Of a stretch of DNA of 10,134 nt, positions 1 through 6,597 are shown piece after piece. Under the pieces are notes generated by a model, which saw only the letters and a list, made by a program, of their open reading frames with translations, was not told the origin of the DNA and ran no database searches. The translations under genes were made by a program, and so were the position numbers. Source of the DNA: DASXMR01 sp036495525 (GTDB lineage Bacteria > Actinomycetota > Actinomycetes > Streptosporangiales > Streptosporangiaceae); NCBI GenBank assembly GCA_036495525.1, contig DASXMR010000021.1:1-10134 (forward strand), given 5' to 3'. Positions within the stretch are counted from its first letter, which is position 1; the number at the start of each line of letters is the position of its first letter.

Positions 1-572
1 TCCCAGCTGAACTGCTCGCGCGCGTAGTCGGAGGCGAAGTCGAAGGCCTGACCGGCGAGCAGGATCCTGCCACCTGAGGTGTCCACCAGCAGTGACTGGT
101 GACCGGGCGTGTGGCCCGGGGTGGGGATGATCCGCACGCCAGCAGCGACGTCCGCTTCGCCGTCGGCGACCCTGAGGTCGGCGCCGTCGAAGTCGGTCAG
201 GGCGGGCAGCGTGTAGTCGAGCGACGGCAGCGCATCAAGTTCGGCTCGCTGAACGAAGATCGGGATACCGCTGAACAGCGGGTTGCCGCCGCAGTGGTCG
301 ATGTGCAGGTGACAGTTGGCCACAGCGGTGATGTCGCCAGGCCGCAGGTTCAGGGCGGCCAGCGCCGAAGCCAGCGACTGGCGCCGGATGGGGCCGAACT
401 CGCGCTCAGCCGCGGCATGTCCCTCCGCTATCCCGGTGTCGAAGAGCACCAGCCCCGAGGGCGATCGCACCAGGTAGGCACAGACGGCGATCTTCTGGCC
501 AGCCAGCCGGCCGCCGGCCGGCATCGTGTAATGGCCGAGGCTCAGCCGGATGATGTCGCTGGTCTTGATCAT
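1..572 (-). CDS. MBL-fold metallo-hydrolase, N-acyl homoserine lactonase-like (3' end outside window)
   Basis: Reverse-strand reading from an ATG at 572 runs open to the window edge (190 codons seen, C-terminus missing). Residues 88-93 read HLHIDH, the metal-binding HxHxDH signature of the metallo-beta-lactamase fold. Residues 150-158 (PTPGHTPGH) supply the next conserved His (H154). The N-terminal strand pattern with LFDTG at 43-47 is usual for lactonase-type members. Such enzymes hydrolyse lactone or ester bonds using two metal ions in the cytoplasm. A role in opening acyl-homoserine lactones is family inference only; the substrate cannot be read from sequence. Odd: the position after the LLAG strand, where a metal-bridging Asp is usual, is Gln175 (LLAGQAFD). 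The start is supported by GGGAG five bases upstream of the ATG. The gene lies 150 bases downstream of the propeller gene, with a hairpin between, so it is probably a separate unit. The fold is sure, the substrate unknown. Confidence 0.9.
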   Translation of the reverse strand, partial: MIKTSDIIRLSLGHYTMPAGGRLAGQKIAVCAYLVRSPSGLVLFDTGIAEGHAAAEREFGPIRRQSLASALAALNLRPGDITAVANCHLHIDHCGGNPLFSGIPIFVQRAELDALPSLDYTLPALTDFDGADLRVADGEADVAAGVRIIPTPGHTPGHQSLLVDTSGGRILLAGQAFDFASDYAREQFSW

Positions 573-683
573 GGCGGCTCCCGCTCTCTGCGTTACTCCA
601 CCCGCCAGTCCATGATGATCGCCAGGAGTAGCGGCTGAGTAGTCCGCCAGCCAGGGCCGGGGTCGCTCAGATCGTGCGGCCGC

Positions 684-702
684 GCAGCGCTTTCGGCGCT
701 GC
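684..702 (-). terminator. Hairpin after the propeller gene
   Basis: Perfect 7-bp stem (GCAGCGC, 684-690, against GCGCTGC, 696-702) with a 5-base loop. It starts about 20 bases past the stop codon of the propeller gene. There is no T-tract, as is common for actinobacterial terminators. It could end the sigma/propeller transcript before the MBL gene. Confidence 0.45.
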
Positions 703-722
703 CCACCGCCACGTCGCGCTGG

Positions 723-2099
723 TCAGCTCCACTTCGTGCCGTCCCAGTGCAGGATCAGCGCTTGCGAGTGACCGTGGCACGTTGACGAGCCCACGGCCCA
801 CGCGCTCGCGGCCGACACGGCGCTGACTCCGTCGAGCTCGGTCGCGCAGCGCGGGCCGGGGCTGGCGACCGTGTCCCAGCTGGTGCCGTTCCAGCGCAGA
901 ATCAGCGACTTATTCGTCTGCAGATTCTCGCCGACAGCCCAGGCATTGCGGCCGGACGCAGCGGCCACCCGGAACAGGTACTCAGCCGGGAGCTTCAAAG
1001 GGTCAGGCACGCTCGGGGTGGCTACCCGCCGCCACCGGGTGCCGTTCCAGCGCACGGCCAGCGTCCGGCGGCCATTGCTGAGGTAACCGACCGCCCAGGC
1101 ATCTCTGCCTGACCGGATGGCCAGGCCGAGCACGTTTGTGTCATCGCCGGGCGTCCGGATGGCCACGCGCTTCCAGGCGTGCCCGTTCCAGTGCGCGAGC
1201 AGCCCGGTCAGCCGCCTGTTTCCGCTGGCAGCATTGCCGGCGATCCAGGCGTCGCTGCTGGTCCGGGCGGCTACAGCGCTGAGATCGCTCAGCTCGACGG
1301 ATTTCGGCATCTGCACTGGTCGCCAGCGATTGCCATTCCAGTGCAGGATCAGCGCGTGGCCCCGGACGGTAGAGCCGACTGCCCAGGCGTTACCCGCCGA
1401 GGTGGCCGCGACGGAGTCGAGTGACCCGCCGCTTGCGACGGCGGGTACCTGCGTCCAGGCCTTGCCGTTCCAGTGCAGCGTGAGCGGCTTGCGGTCGGCC
1501 ACGCCGACCGCCCAGACGTCGGTCGAGGAGACCGCACTGACGTCGTTCAGAAAGCCACGGCCCTCAACGTCCGGGCTCGGCACCCGGCTCCATGACCTGC
1601 CGTTCCAGTGCAGGATCAGGGGCTCCCCCTTACTGTCGCCGACTGCCCACGCGTTGCCGGCCGAGAGCGACACGACCGAGGTGAGCTCACCCGGGATAGC
1701 TGGTGAGGGTGTCGTTCGGACGGCTGGCGAGCCGCCGCTCGCCGCCAGGCCGAGGACGATGCCCGCCACCGTGAGCCCGGCGGTCACCGGCGCGGCGACC
1801 CGCCATGCCACTCGGCGTCGGCGGGGCTGACCGGATGGGGAACGACCTGCTCCTGACAGGCTTGGCGGTGACTGGCCGGACCCCGGTCGATCGCGCCGCC
1901 ACGGGCTGACCCGCGCTGGCAGGCCATCGGGCGGCGCCGTCTTGGAGTCGGTGTCCGCCGCGCCGGATGTCATGATCGCTGTCCGGGTCCGCAGCCCGCG
2001 CTCGTCGTCCCAGCTGCCGGGGCTGACACGGCCGGGCACCGGGTTGGCCGGTGCCATGATCGACCGGACCCGGTCGGCTGCCGAAGTTCCGAACCTCAC
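723..2099 (-). CDS. Single-pass membrane protein with seven WAVG/HWNG repeats (predicted beta-propeller), ECF sigma partner
   Basis: 458 residues. Three parts are visible: an Arg/Pro/Ser-rich N-terminal region (1-98) predicted to be cytoplasmic; one hydrophobic segment at about 99-121 preceded by RRRR; and an outer region of seven repeats. Each repeat has a W-A-V-G type core (WAVG at 151, 196, 239, 335, 387, 434; WIAG at 285) followed about 10-15 residues later by HWNGxxW or a variant. Spacing is 43-52 residues, and the last repeat ends at the C-terminus. Seven such units fit a seven-bladed beta-propeller. The GTG start overlaps the sigma-factor stop as GTGA and has AGGAG five bases upstream, so translation is coupled. 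Position directly after an ECF sigma gene, with a cytoplasmic tail and a helix, is typical of anti-sigma or sensor partners. The tail contains ANPVP (18-22) followed by a Trp and acidic residues, which recalls short motifs at the start of other actinobacterial sigma partners (from memory). The anti-sigma role and the ligand are inference. Confidence 0.85.
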   Translation of the reverse strand: MRFGTSAADRVRSIMAPANPVPGRVSPGSWDDERGLRTRTAIMTSGAADTDSKTAPPDGLPARVSPWRRDRPGSGQSPPSLSGAGRSPSGQPRRRRVAWRVAAPVTAGLTVAGIVLGLAASGGSPAVRTTPSPAIPGELTSVVSLSAGNAWAVGDSKGEPLILHWNGRSWSRVPSPDVEGRGFLNDVSAVSSTDVWAVGVADRKPLTLHWNGKAWTQVPAVASGGSLDSVAATSAGNAWAVGSTVRGHALILHWNGNRWRPVQMPKSVELSDLSAVAARTSSDAWIAGNAASGNRRLTGLLAHWNGHAWKRVAIRTPGDDTNVLGLAIRSGRDAWAVGYLSNGRRTLAVRWNGTRWRRVATPSVPDPLKLPAEYLFRVAAASGRNAWAVGENLQTNKSLILRWNGTSWDTVASPGPRCATELDGVSAVSAASAWAVGSSTCHGHSQALILHWDGTKWS

Positions 2100-2662
2100 C
2101 GTGTCTCCTGACTGACCTCGCGAATCGGCGCGGGCAGGGCGCCTGACGACTGATGCTCGGCCGAGTCGGCTGCGACTAGCGCGCGCTCCAGCCGCCGCCG
2201 CGCCCGGTGCAGCCGGACCGCCATGACCGACTTCTGGCAGCCCACGGCCAGCGCGGCGCCGGCCAGGTCCAGCTCCTCCCAGCCGACCAGCCGGAGCGCT
2301 TCCTGGTCGGTCTTAGACAGGCTGCCGAGCGCCTGCCGTAGCCGCTCCTGCTCGGCGACGGCCCCGGCCGGGTCGGGTACCTGGCGATCGGTGCGCTGCT
2401 GCTGGCCGAGCCGCGCGGTCACCCGCTGCGCCCGGTTCCTTGACCGCTCGGCGTTGGCCAGCGCGAGCCTGGCGACGCCGAACAGCCATGGCGCCTGCTG
2501 GCCCTGGCCGGCGGGCACCGCCTCGCGCCTTCGCCAGGCCACCAGGAACGTCTCGGAGACGACGTCATGCGCGGTTTCCTGGTCGGTCCGGCGCAGCGCG
2601 TAGCGCAGGACCGCCGCATAGTGCGCCCGGTACAAGTCGCTGAACCACTCGCCGTGATCCAC
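2096..2662 (-). CDS. ECF-type RNA polymerase sigma factor
   Basis: 188 residues, a usual length for an ECF sigma factor with only regions 2 and 4. Region 2 spans about 7-77 (FSDLYRAHY at 7-15; DVVSETFLVAWRR at 33-45; PWLFGVARLALAN at 58-70) and binds core polymerase and the -10 element. Region 4 spans about 106-162, with LGSLSKTDQEALRL and a helix-turn-helix at about 132-157 (DLAGAALAVGC then VMAVRLHRARRRL) that reads the -35 element. The linker at 78-105 is Gln/Arg-rich, and a short tail follows region 4, with no SnoaL-like extension. The GTG start at 2662 has AGAGG seven bases upstream. The next gene overlaps by four bases, so the two are one operon. The promoter region contains a 17-bp inverted repeat. 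Its target genes are unknown; autoregulation would be normal for the family but is not shown. Confidence 0.93.
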   Translation of the reverse strand: MDHGEWFSDLYRAHYAAVLRYALRRTDQETAHDVVSETFLVAWRRREAVPAGQGQQAPWLFGVARLALANAERSRNRAQRVTARLGQQQRTDRQVPDPAGAVAEQERLRQALGSLSKTDQEALRLVGWEELDLAGAALAVGCQKSVMAVRLHRARRRLERALVAADSAEHQSSGALPAPIREVSQETR

Positions 2663-2694
2663 CGGCCGGCCTCTCGTCGTCGTGCTGGACCCGC

Positions 2695-2711
2695 TGTTCA
2701 GTCGCTGAACA
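2695..2711. promoter_or_regulatory. Perfect 17-bp inverted repeat upstream of the sigma gene
   Basis: TGTTCAG-TCG-CTGAACA: two perfect 7-base arms around 3 bases, 33 bases upstream of the sigma GTG. A second palindrome, ACTGGCCAGT, lies at 2728-2737. The placement fits an operator or a 5'-UTR hairpin controlling the sigma/propeller operon. The binding protein is unknown. Confidence 0.5.
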
Positions 2712-2795
2712 CACTGCTATGTCCGGCACTGGCCAGTCGATTACCCGCCGGGCCTGATTTTCCCGGCCGCCCTGGCGGCAATCCGAGACGGCGAA

Positions 2796-2828
2796 GGCCC
2801 GGCCGGGGAAGCTCTCCCCGGCCGGGCC
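2796..2828 (-). terminator. Strong GC hairpin after the MFS gene
   Basis: A perfect 14-bp stem (2796-2809 against 2815-2828) closes a 5-base loop. The arm is GGCCCGGCCGGGGA. It begins 58 bases past the MFS stop codon and lies before the sigma promoter region, so it should insulate the two units. There is no clear T-tract on the minus strand. Confidence 0.75.
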
Positions 2829-2885
2829 CTTGCCTGCGGTGGCGGCAGTCGCGCCGCCAGCCTCGTTCCTCCTGGTGTTCCTGGT

Positions 2886-4445
2886 TTATCCGACCGGCAT
2901 TGGCTGGACGCCGGCCAGGTCCTCCCTGGTCACCCGGACCATCAGCACCGAGATGATCAGCGCGAGCAGTGAGATCCCCGCCGAGACCAGGAAGCCGCGG
3001 GAGAAGCCCACGGTCAGCGCGTGGTCGAAGGCGGCGGCCTTCGCCGCAGCGGTGTGCACCGAGGCGGCTGAGCTGCGCACGTTGTCCGCCACCGCCGTCC
3101 ACGCCACCGTGCCCAGGATCGCCAGGCCGAGAGCGCCGCCCACCTGCTGACCGGTGTTCAGCAGGCTGGACGCCAGGCCTGCGTCCCGGTCGGGCACCTT
3201 GGACAGCGCGACCAGCGTCACTGGCATGAACACCAGGCCCAGGCCGGCGGCGGTCACCAGGATCGGACCTAGCAGACCGCCGGCGTAGGTGCTGTGCTCG
3301 TTGATCCGCGACAGCCAGAACATGCCGACGGTACCGATCGCCGAGCCGGTGATCAGCAGCGGCCGGGCGCCGAGCCTCGGCACCAGCTGGCTGCTGATTC
3401 CCGCCATGGCCATGATCACCGCGACCATCGGCAGGTATGCAACACCGGTCTTCAGCGCGCTGTAGTGCCAGACAGTCTGCAGCAGCAGCGTCAGGAAGAA
3501 GAACATCCCGAACATCGCCGTGCCGACGCAGAGCATGACCAGGTAAGCCCCGGACCTGTTCCGGTTGCGCAGGATCCGTAGCGGCATCAGCGCGTGCTTA
3601 CTGCGCGACTCGATCAGCACGAACGTGCCCAGCAGCACGACGGCCGTGGCCAGCGAGACGATCACCTTGGTGTCGCCCCAGTGCGAGACGCCGTTGGAAG
3701 TCGTCGCCGCGCTGGAGAGGCCGTAGACCAGGGCGGCGAGGCCGATGGTGCCGGTGATCGCGCCGGGCAGGTCAAACCGGCTGCGCAGCCGCTCGGATGT
3801 ACCGAGCACCCTGGGCGCGATCAGCGCGACGATGATGCCGATCGGGACGTTGACGAACAGCACCCACCGCCACGACAGGTACGTCGTCAGCAGACCGCCG
3901 GCCAGCAGGCCGACAGCAGCACCGCCGATGCTCATGGCCGCGTACACGCCCATCGCCCGGTTACGCGGCGGACCCTCAGGAAACGTGGTGGTGACCAGCG
4001 ACAGCGCCGCGGGCGCGACGACCGCCCCGCCGATGCCCTGGACGGCCCTGGCCGCCAGCAGCCACCCCTGCGTGGTCGCGAACCCGCCGAGCAGCGAGGC
4101 CAGCGAGAACAGGATCAGCCCGGCGATGAACACCCGGCGGCGGCCAAGGATGTCACCAGCCCGGCCGCCGAGCAGCAGGAAGCCGCCGAAGGTCAGTGCG
4201 TAAGCATTAACGACCCACTCAAGCCCGGTGCCGGAGAAGCCGAGCGCCTTCTGGATGTCGGGCAGCGCAACGTTCACGATCGTCGCGTCAAGCACGACCA
4301 TGAGCTGGGCTGTCGCGATCACCAGCAGCGCCAGGCCGAGCCGCCCCCCGGCGGCCTGGCCGGTTCGGGAACCGGCCGGCGCGTCAACGACGGCCGTGCC
4401 TCCTGGTGCTATGCCACGTCCGCTGGCGGACGAATTGGCAGACAT
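2886..4445 (-). CDS. MFS drug exporter, DHA2 (EmrB/QacA-like, 14-helix) family
   Basis: 519 residues from the chosen ATG at 4445. A hydrophilic N-terminal stretch of about 35 residues is followed by dense hydrophobic segments over the full length, consistent with 14 transmembrane helices in the cell membrane. Family motifs are present: LDATIVNVALP at 52-62 (motif D1 of the DHA2 group), GGRAGDILGRRRVF at 93-106 (motif A loop), the glycine-rich antiporter motif around 135-150 (VQGIGGAVVAPAALSL), and SWRWVLFVNVPIG at 191-203. The conserved late segment with GLASSLLNTGQQVGGALG lies at 423-440. Proteins of this family export drugs or metabolites by proton antiport; the substrate is not readable. 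The reading frame stays open to an ATG at 4574, but AGGTGA eight bases before 4445 and the family's usual start favour 4445. The MarR gene lies 199 bases upstream on the same strand, the classic regulator/exporter arrangement. The stop is TAA. Confidence 0.93.
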   Translation of the reverse strand: MSANSSASGRGIAPGGTAVVDAPAGSRTGQAAGGRLGLALLVIATAQLMVVLDATIVNVALPDIQKALGFSGTGLEWVVNAYALTFGGFLLLGGRAGDILGRRRVFIAGLILFSLASLLGGFATTQGWLLAARAVQGIGGAVVAPAALSLVTTTFPEGPPRNRAMGVYAAMSIGGAAVGLLAGGLLTTYLSWRWVLFVNVPIGIIVALIAPRVLGTSERLRSRFDLPGAITGTIGLAALVYGLSSAATTSNGVSHWGDTKVIVSLATAVVLLGTFVLIESRSKHALMPLRILRNRNRSGAYLVMLCVGTAMFGMFFFLTLLLQTVWHYSALKTGVAYLPMVAVIMAMAGISSQLVPRLGARPLLITGSAIGTVGMFWLSRINEHSTYAGGLLGPILVTAAGLGLVFMPVTLVALSKVPDRDAGLASSLLNTGQQVGGALGLAILGTVAWTAVADNVRSSAASVHTAAAKAAAFDHALTVGFSRGFLVSAGISLLALIISVLMVRVTREDLAGVQPMPVG

Positions 4446-4463
4446 TAAGGAACTCACCTCACA

Positions 4464-4487
4464 GCGTTGGTTTCCTCGGCGTTGGTT
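4464..4487. repeat. 9-bp direct repeat in the MFS leader
   Basis: GCGTTGGTT occurs at 4464-4472 and exactly again at 4479-4487 (offset 15) just upstream of the MFS ribosome-binding site. On the coding strand it reads AACCAACGC twice. Same-face spacing of about 1.5 helix turns could be a regulator site, but no known consensus is recognised. Confidence 0.4.
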
Positions 4488-4595
4488 GCCGGCATGGCAC
4501 CGGCGTGCTCCCCCTGTTCCGGCTGCCGGGCCGTACCCGGTTCGGGCCGGCGACCGGCTGCAGGCCGCACTCATCCACCACAGGGCCCCCTCCGG

Positions 4596-4607
4596 CCCAG
4601 CGCTGGG
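4596..4607. promoter_or_regulatory. 12-bp palindrome between marR and the exporter
   Basis: CCCAGCGCTGGG is a perfect palindrome 37 bases past the MarR stop codon and 151 bases before the exporter start. MarR proteins bind short palindromes, so this is a possible operator for a separate exporter promoter. GC-rich palindromes also arise by chance in such DNA. Confidence 0.3.
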
Positions 4608-4644
4608 GTATTGCGCTCCTGGCCTGGGCGTGGCCGGCGCGGCG

Positions 4645-5184
4645 CTAGCTAGTCCGCGCTGCGGCAGCGCTCAGCGTTTCTTCCACCTCCCCCGCGGCTG
4701 GCCGGGGAGATGGCCCGGCGGCATCCGCGCTGACCGGGGGGTCAGCCGCGGCCGCCGCGTCTTCCGCGATGAGCATCTTGCGGACGAGCATCACCAGTTG
4801 CGCACGCTCGTCCTCGGTGAGCCGGCGCCACGGCATCCGCGCCGCCAGCTCGGCTTCGATCTGGTGCTTGAGCTCCAGGCCATCGCCAGTGAGCACGAGG
4901 TTGCGGACACGCCGGTCGCCAGGTTGCGGTTCGCGCCTGGCGAGCCCCCGCTTTTCCAGCATGTCCGCCACGACGGTGACGAACGAGGGATCGCAGTGCA
5001 TCAGGTGCCCGAGATCCTTCATCGCCATCGGGCGCTCCAGCAGGTGCAGCGCCTTGATGAAGGGGGTCGGCACGCACATCCGCTGGGCTGTGGTCTCCAC
5101 CAGCCCGATCATGCGCCGCAGCAGCTGGGAGACGCAGTCAAGGATCTCCGCGTCGAGCTGCTCGCTGCGTGAGCGATCTGACAC
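4645..5184 (-). CDS. MarR-family transcriptional regulator
   Basis: 179 residues with a GTG start. The order is typical of MarR: an N-terminal dimerisation helix (about 8-36), a winged helix-turn-helix at about 53-79 (MAMKDLGHLMHCDPSFVTVVADMLEKRGL), a wing at 84-98 with the conserved PGDRRVRNLVLT pattern, and a C-terminal dimerisation helix around 105-141. The last 35 residues are an Ala/Pro/Glu-rich tail without recognisable function, longer than in most MarR proteins (about 145 residues). MarR proteins are usually repressors released by a small ligand. The DHA2 exporter downstream on the same strand is the likely target, and autoregulation is likely. The ribosome-binding site is poor (a G-rich run before GTG), so the exact start is less sure than the family. 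Confidence 0.92.
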   Translation of the reverse strand: MSDRSRSEQLDAEILDCVSQLLRRMIGLVETTAQRMCVPTPFIKALHLLERPMAMKDLGHLMHCDPSFVTVVADMLEKRGLARREPQPGDRRVRNLVLTGDGLELKHQIEAELAARMPWRRLTEDERAQLVMLVRKMLIAEDAAAAADPPVSADAAGPSPRPAAGEVEETLSAAAARTS

Positions 5185-5494
5185 GCCCCCGCCCCCGTTC
5201 CGTTCGTCTCAGCAGGCCGCCCGGCCTGATCACGCTGGCCGGTCCCCGGGCCGGCCTGGCGCTTCCTGACCTGTCCCAGGCTATGAACAGCTGCTTGAGC
5301 CTGTCAATCTCTTATCTGCCCGGTATTTTACTAACTCAAGTATAGCTGGCATCCCGCTACCTAAGACACCGGGATCACGCTGGCTGTGACACAGGCCACG
5401 GTGCAGATATTCCGGCGGACGCCTGTTGCGACGCGGCCAGGCCGGGTGCTAGCCCGCACTAGCTGCCGGGTGCCAGCTGAACGGCCGGCGGCCC
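5185..5494. other. Intergenic region upstream of marR (310 bases)
   Basis: No credible gene. The 5281-5350 part is markedly richer in A/T than its surroundings and carries the candidate promoter. At 5441-5453 and 5465-5477 a 13-base direct repeat (GCCGGGTGCTAGC and GCCGGGTGCCAGC, 12 of 13 identical) lies downstream of the small membrane-protein gene. The second copy overlaps a small hairpin (AGCTG at 5461-5465, CAGCT at 5474-5478) that could help end that transcript. Confidence 0.6.
5278..5307 (-). promoter_or_regulatory. Candidate sigma-70 promoter of the MarR/exporter unit
   Basis: On the minus strand a consensus -35 TTGACA (5307-5302) is followed after 18 bases by TAGCCT (5283-5278), which fits the loose TANNNT -10 of actinobacteria. 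Transcription would start near 5270, leaving a leader of about 85 bases before the MarR start. A weaker second pair, TTGAGT/GATAAG with 17-base spacing, lies at 5339-5311. The inverted half-sites CTTGAG (5294-5299) and CTCAAG (5335-5340) flank the -35 and may be operator halves. Confidence 0.5.
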
Positions 5495-5707
5495 TTAGAA
5501 CAAGTTGGCAAGCACGAGCAGCAGCACGATGATCAGGGCAATGCTGATGATGCCGCTGCGCAGCCTGGTCTGCCGGTAGCCGGGCAGGCGGCCTTTCGTC
5601 GTCTTCACATCGCCATGCGCGGCGTGCGCCCTGTTGGCGTGCCAGCCGAGCAGGCAGCCGAGGGCGAGGAAGACGATCACCAGGCCGCTTGCGGCCACGC
5701 TCATCAT
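5495..5707 (-). CDS. Small two-helix membrane protein, function unknown
   Basis: 70 residues, not recognised as a named family. There are two hydrophobic segments, at about 4-22 (VAASGLVIVFLALGCLLGW) and 52-70 (ending VLANLF at the C-terminus), joined by a basic loop (residues 23-51 with several Arg, Lys and His). By the positive-inside rule the loop faces the cytoplasm and both ends face out. The frame is open to a GTG at 5839, but that longer N-terminus looks non-coding and would overlap the start of the divergent hydrolase gene's control region. Two ATGs in tandem (5707 and 5704) follow GGGGG, and either may be used. It is divergent from the dienelactone-hydrolase gene with 134 bases between. 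Confidence 0.7.
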   Translation of the reverse strand: MMSVAASGLVIVFLALGCLLGWHANRAHAAHGDVKTTKGRLPGYRQTRLRSGIISIALIIVLLLVLANLF

Positions 5708-5779
5708 GCCCCCGAGATGTATGCCCCAGGCCGATGATGACGCACTCGCTGCGCAGGATCCAAAGGAAACGCCGCTGCG

Positions 5780-5792
5780 CCTGCCTGGCAGG
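5780..5792. promoter_or_regulatory. 13-bp inverted repeat in the divergent intergenic region
   Basis: CCTGCC-T-GGCAGG lies between the small membrane-protein gene and the hydrolase operon. It may be an operator for either unit. No known consensus is recognised. Confidence 0.3.
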
Positions 5793-5816
5793 ATTGGCCT
5801 GCAGCGACCAAACCGT

Positions 5817-5826
5817 ACCGATCGGT
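5817..5826. promoter_or_regulatory. Palindrome abutting the hydrolase ribosome-binding site
   Basis: ACCGATCGGT, a perfect 10-bp palindrome, lies directly before the GAGGAG ribosome-binding site of the hydrolase gene. A protein bound here would block transcription elongation or initiation, so it is a possible operator. The length is short enough to be chance. Confidence 0.3.
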
Positions 5827-5841
5827 GAGGAGATAGCACGC

Positions 5842-6585
5842 ATGACCGAAGCGCTGATCGCCGAGACCATCAGCATGAGCGGGCACGGCGGTGACCAGGT
5901 CGAGGCCTACCTCGCCCGGCCGCTCGGCACCGGCCAGTTCGGCGGCGTGGTGGTCATCCACCACATGCCCGGCTATGACACGTCGACCAAGGAGATCACT
6001 CGGAAGTTCGCCGCGCACGGGTATGCCGCGATCATGCCGAACCTGTACTACCGGGACGCGCCGGGAGCCAGCCCGGACGACGCGGCGGCGGCGGCCAGGG
6101 CTAAGGGCGGCGTCCCTGACGAGCGGCTGGTGGGCGACGTGGACGGCGCAGCCTCGCACCTGCGCGGGCTCGACGGGGCCAACGGCAAGGTCGGCGTCAT
6201 CGGCTACTGCTCCGGCGGCCGCCAGTCGTTCCTCGCGGCCTGCAGCCTGCCGCTCGACGCGGCGGTCGACTGCTACGGCGCCTGCATCGTCAGTGAGCCG
6301 CCCGAGGGCATGCCGATCCGGTTGAAGCCCATTGTCGGGCTGGCCGGGCAGCTCTCGTGCCCGCTGCTTGGCCTGTTCGGCGCGGAGGACAAGTACCCGA
6401 CCCCCGACGAGACCGCGCAGCTTTCCCAGGCCCTCGACGCCGCTGGCAAGCAGCACGACTTTCACACCTACGATGGCGCCGGGCACGCCTTCTTCTCCGT
6501 CGACCGGCCGGCCTACCGGGTGGAAGCCGCGAACGACGGCTGGGACAAGATCTGGGACTTCTTCGGCCGCTACCTGGCCAGCTGA
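5842..6585 (+). CDS. Dienelactone hydrolase family protein (alpha/beta hydrolase)
   Basis: 247 residues, close to the family's usual 230-250. The nucleophile elbow is GYCSGG at 121-126 with Cys123. The acid is Asp183 (GAEDKYPTP) and the base is His215 (DGAGHAFF), giving the Cys-Asp-His triad of dienelactone hydrolases. The family hydrolyses lactones such as 4-carboxymethylenebutenolide in the cytoplasm, but many members act on other esters and no aromatic-degradation genes are nearby. The glutamate that activates the cysteine in the classical enzyme is not present at its usual place; this protein has VIHHMPGYD (38-46), so a subfamily with another activation route is likely. ATG 5842 is chosen because GAGGAGA lies eight bases upstream; an in-frame ATG at 5689 would run into the divergent gene. 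It is followed after 12 bases by the DUF6295 gene, so one operon. Confidence 0.92.
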   Translation: MTEALIAETISMSGHGGDQVEAYLARPLGTGQFGGVVVIHHMPGYDTSTKEITRKFAAHGYAAIMPNLYYRDAPGASPDDAAAAARAKGGVPDERLVGDVDGAASHLRGLDGANGKVGVIGYCSGGRQSFLAACSLPLDAAVDCYGACIVSEPPEGMPIRLKPIVGLAGQLSCPLLGLFGAEDKYPTPDETAQLSQALDAAGKQHDFHTYDGAGHAFFSVDRPAYRVEAANDGWDKIWDFFGRYLAS

Positions 6586-6597
6586 AAGGACATCACT

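Noticed and set aside
99..638. Plus-strand open frame at the left edge
   Set aside because: Antisense to the MBL-fold gene, whose metal motifs fix the coding strand.
2695..2711. LexA/SOS box
   Set aside because: The actinobacterial box has GAAC before GTTC; here the half-sites are in the opposite order.
3594..4448. Long plus-strand open frame opposite the MFS gene
   Set aside because: Composition is Asp/Arg/Gln/Pro-rich without domains, and the opposite strand encodes a clear transporter; it is an effect of high G+C.
4446..4574. N-terminal extension of the MFS protein to an ATG at 4574
   Set aside because: The extension is unlike family N-termini, includes direct-repeat DNA, and a better ribosome-binding site precedes 4445.
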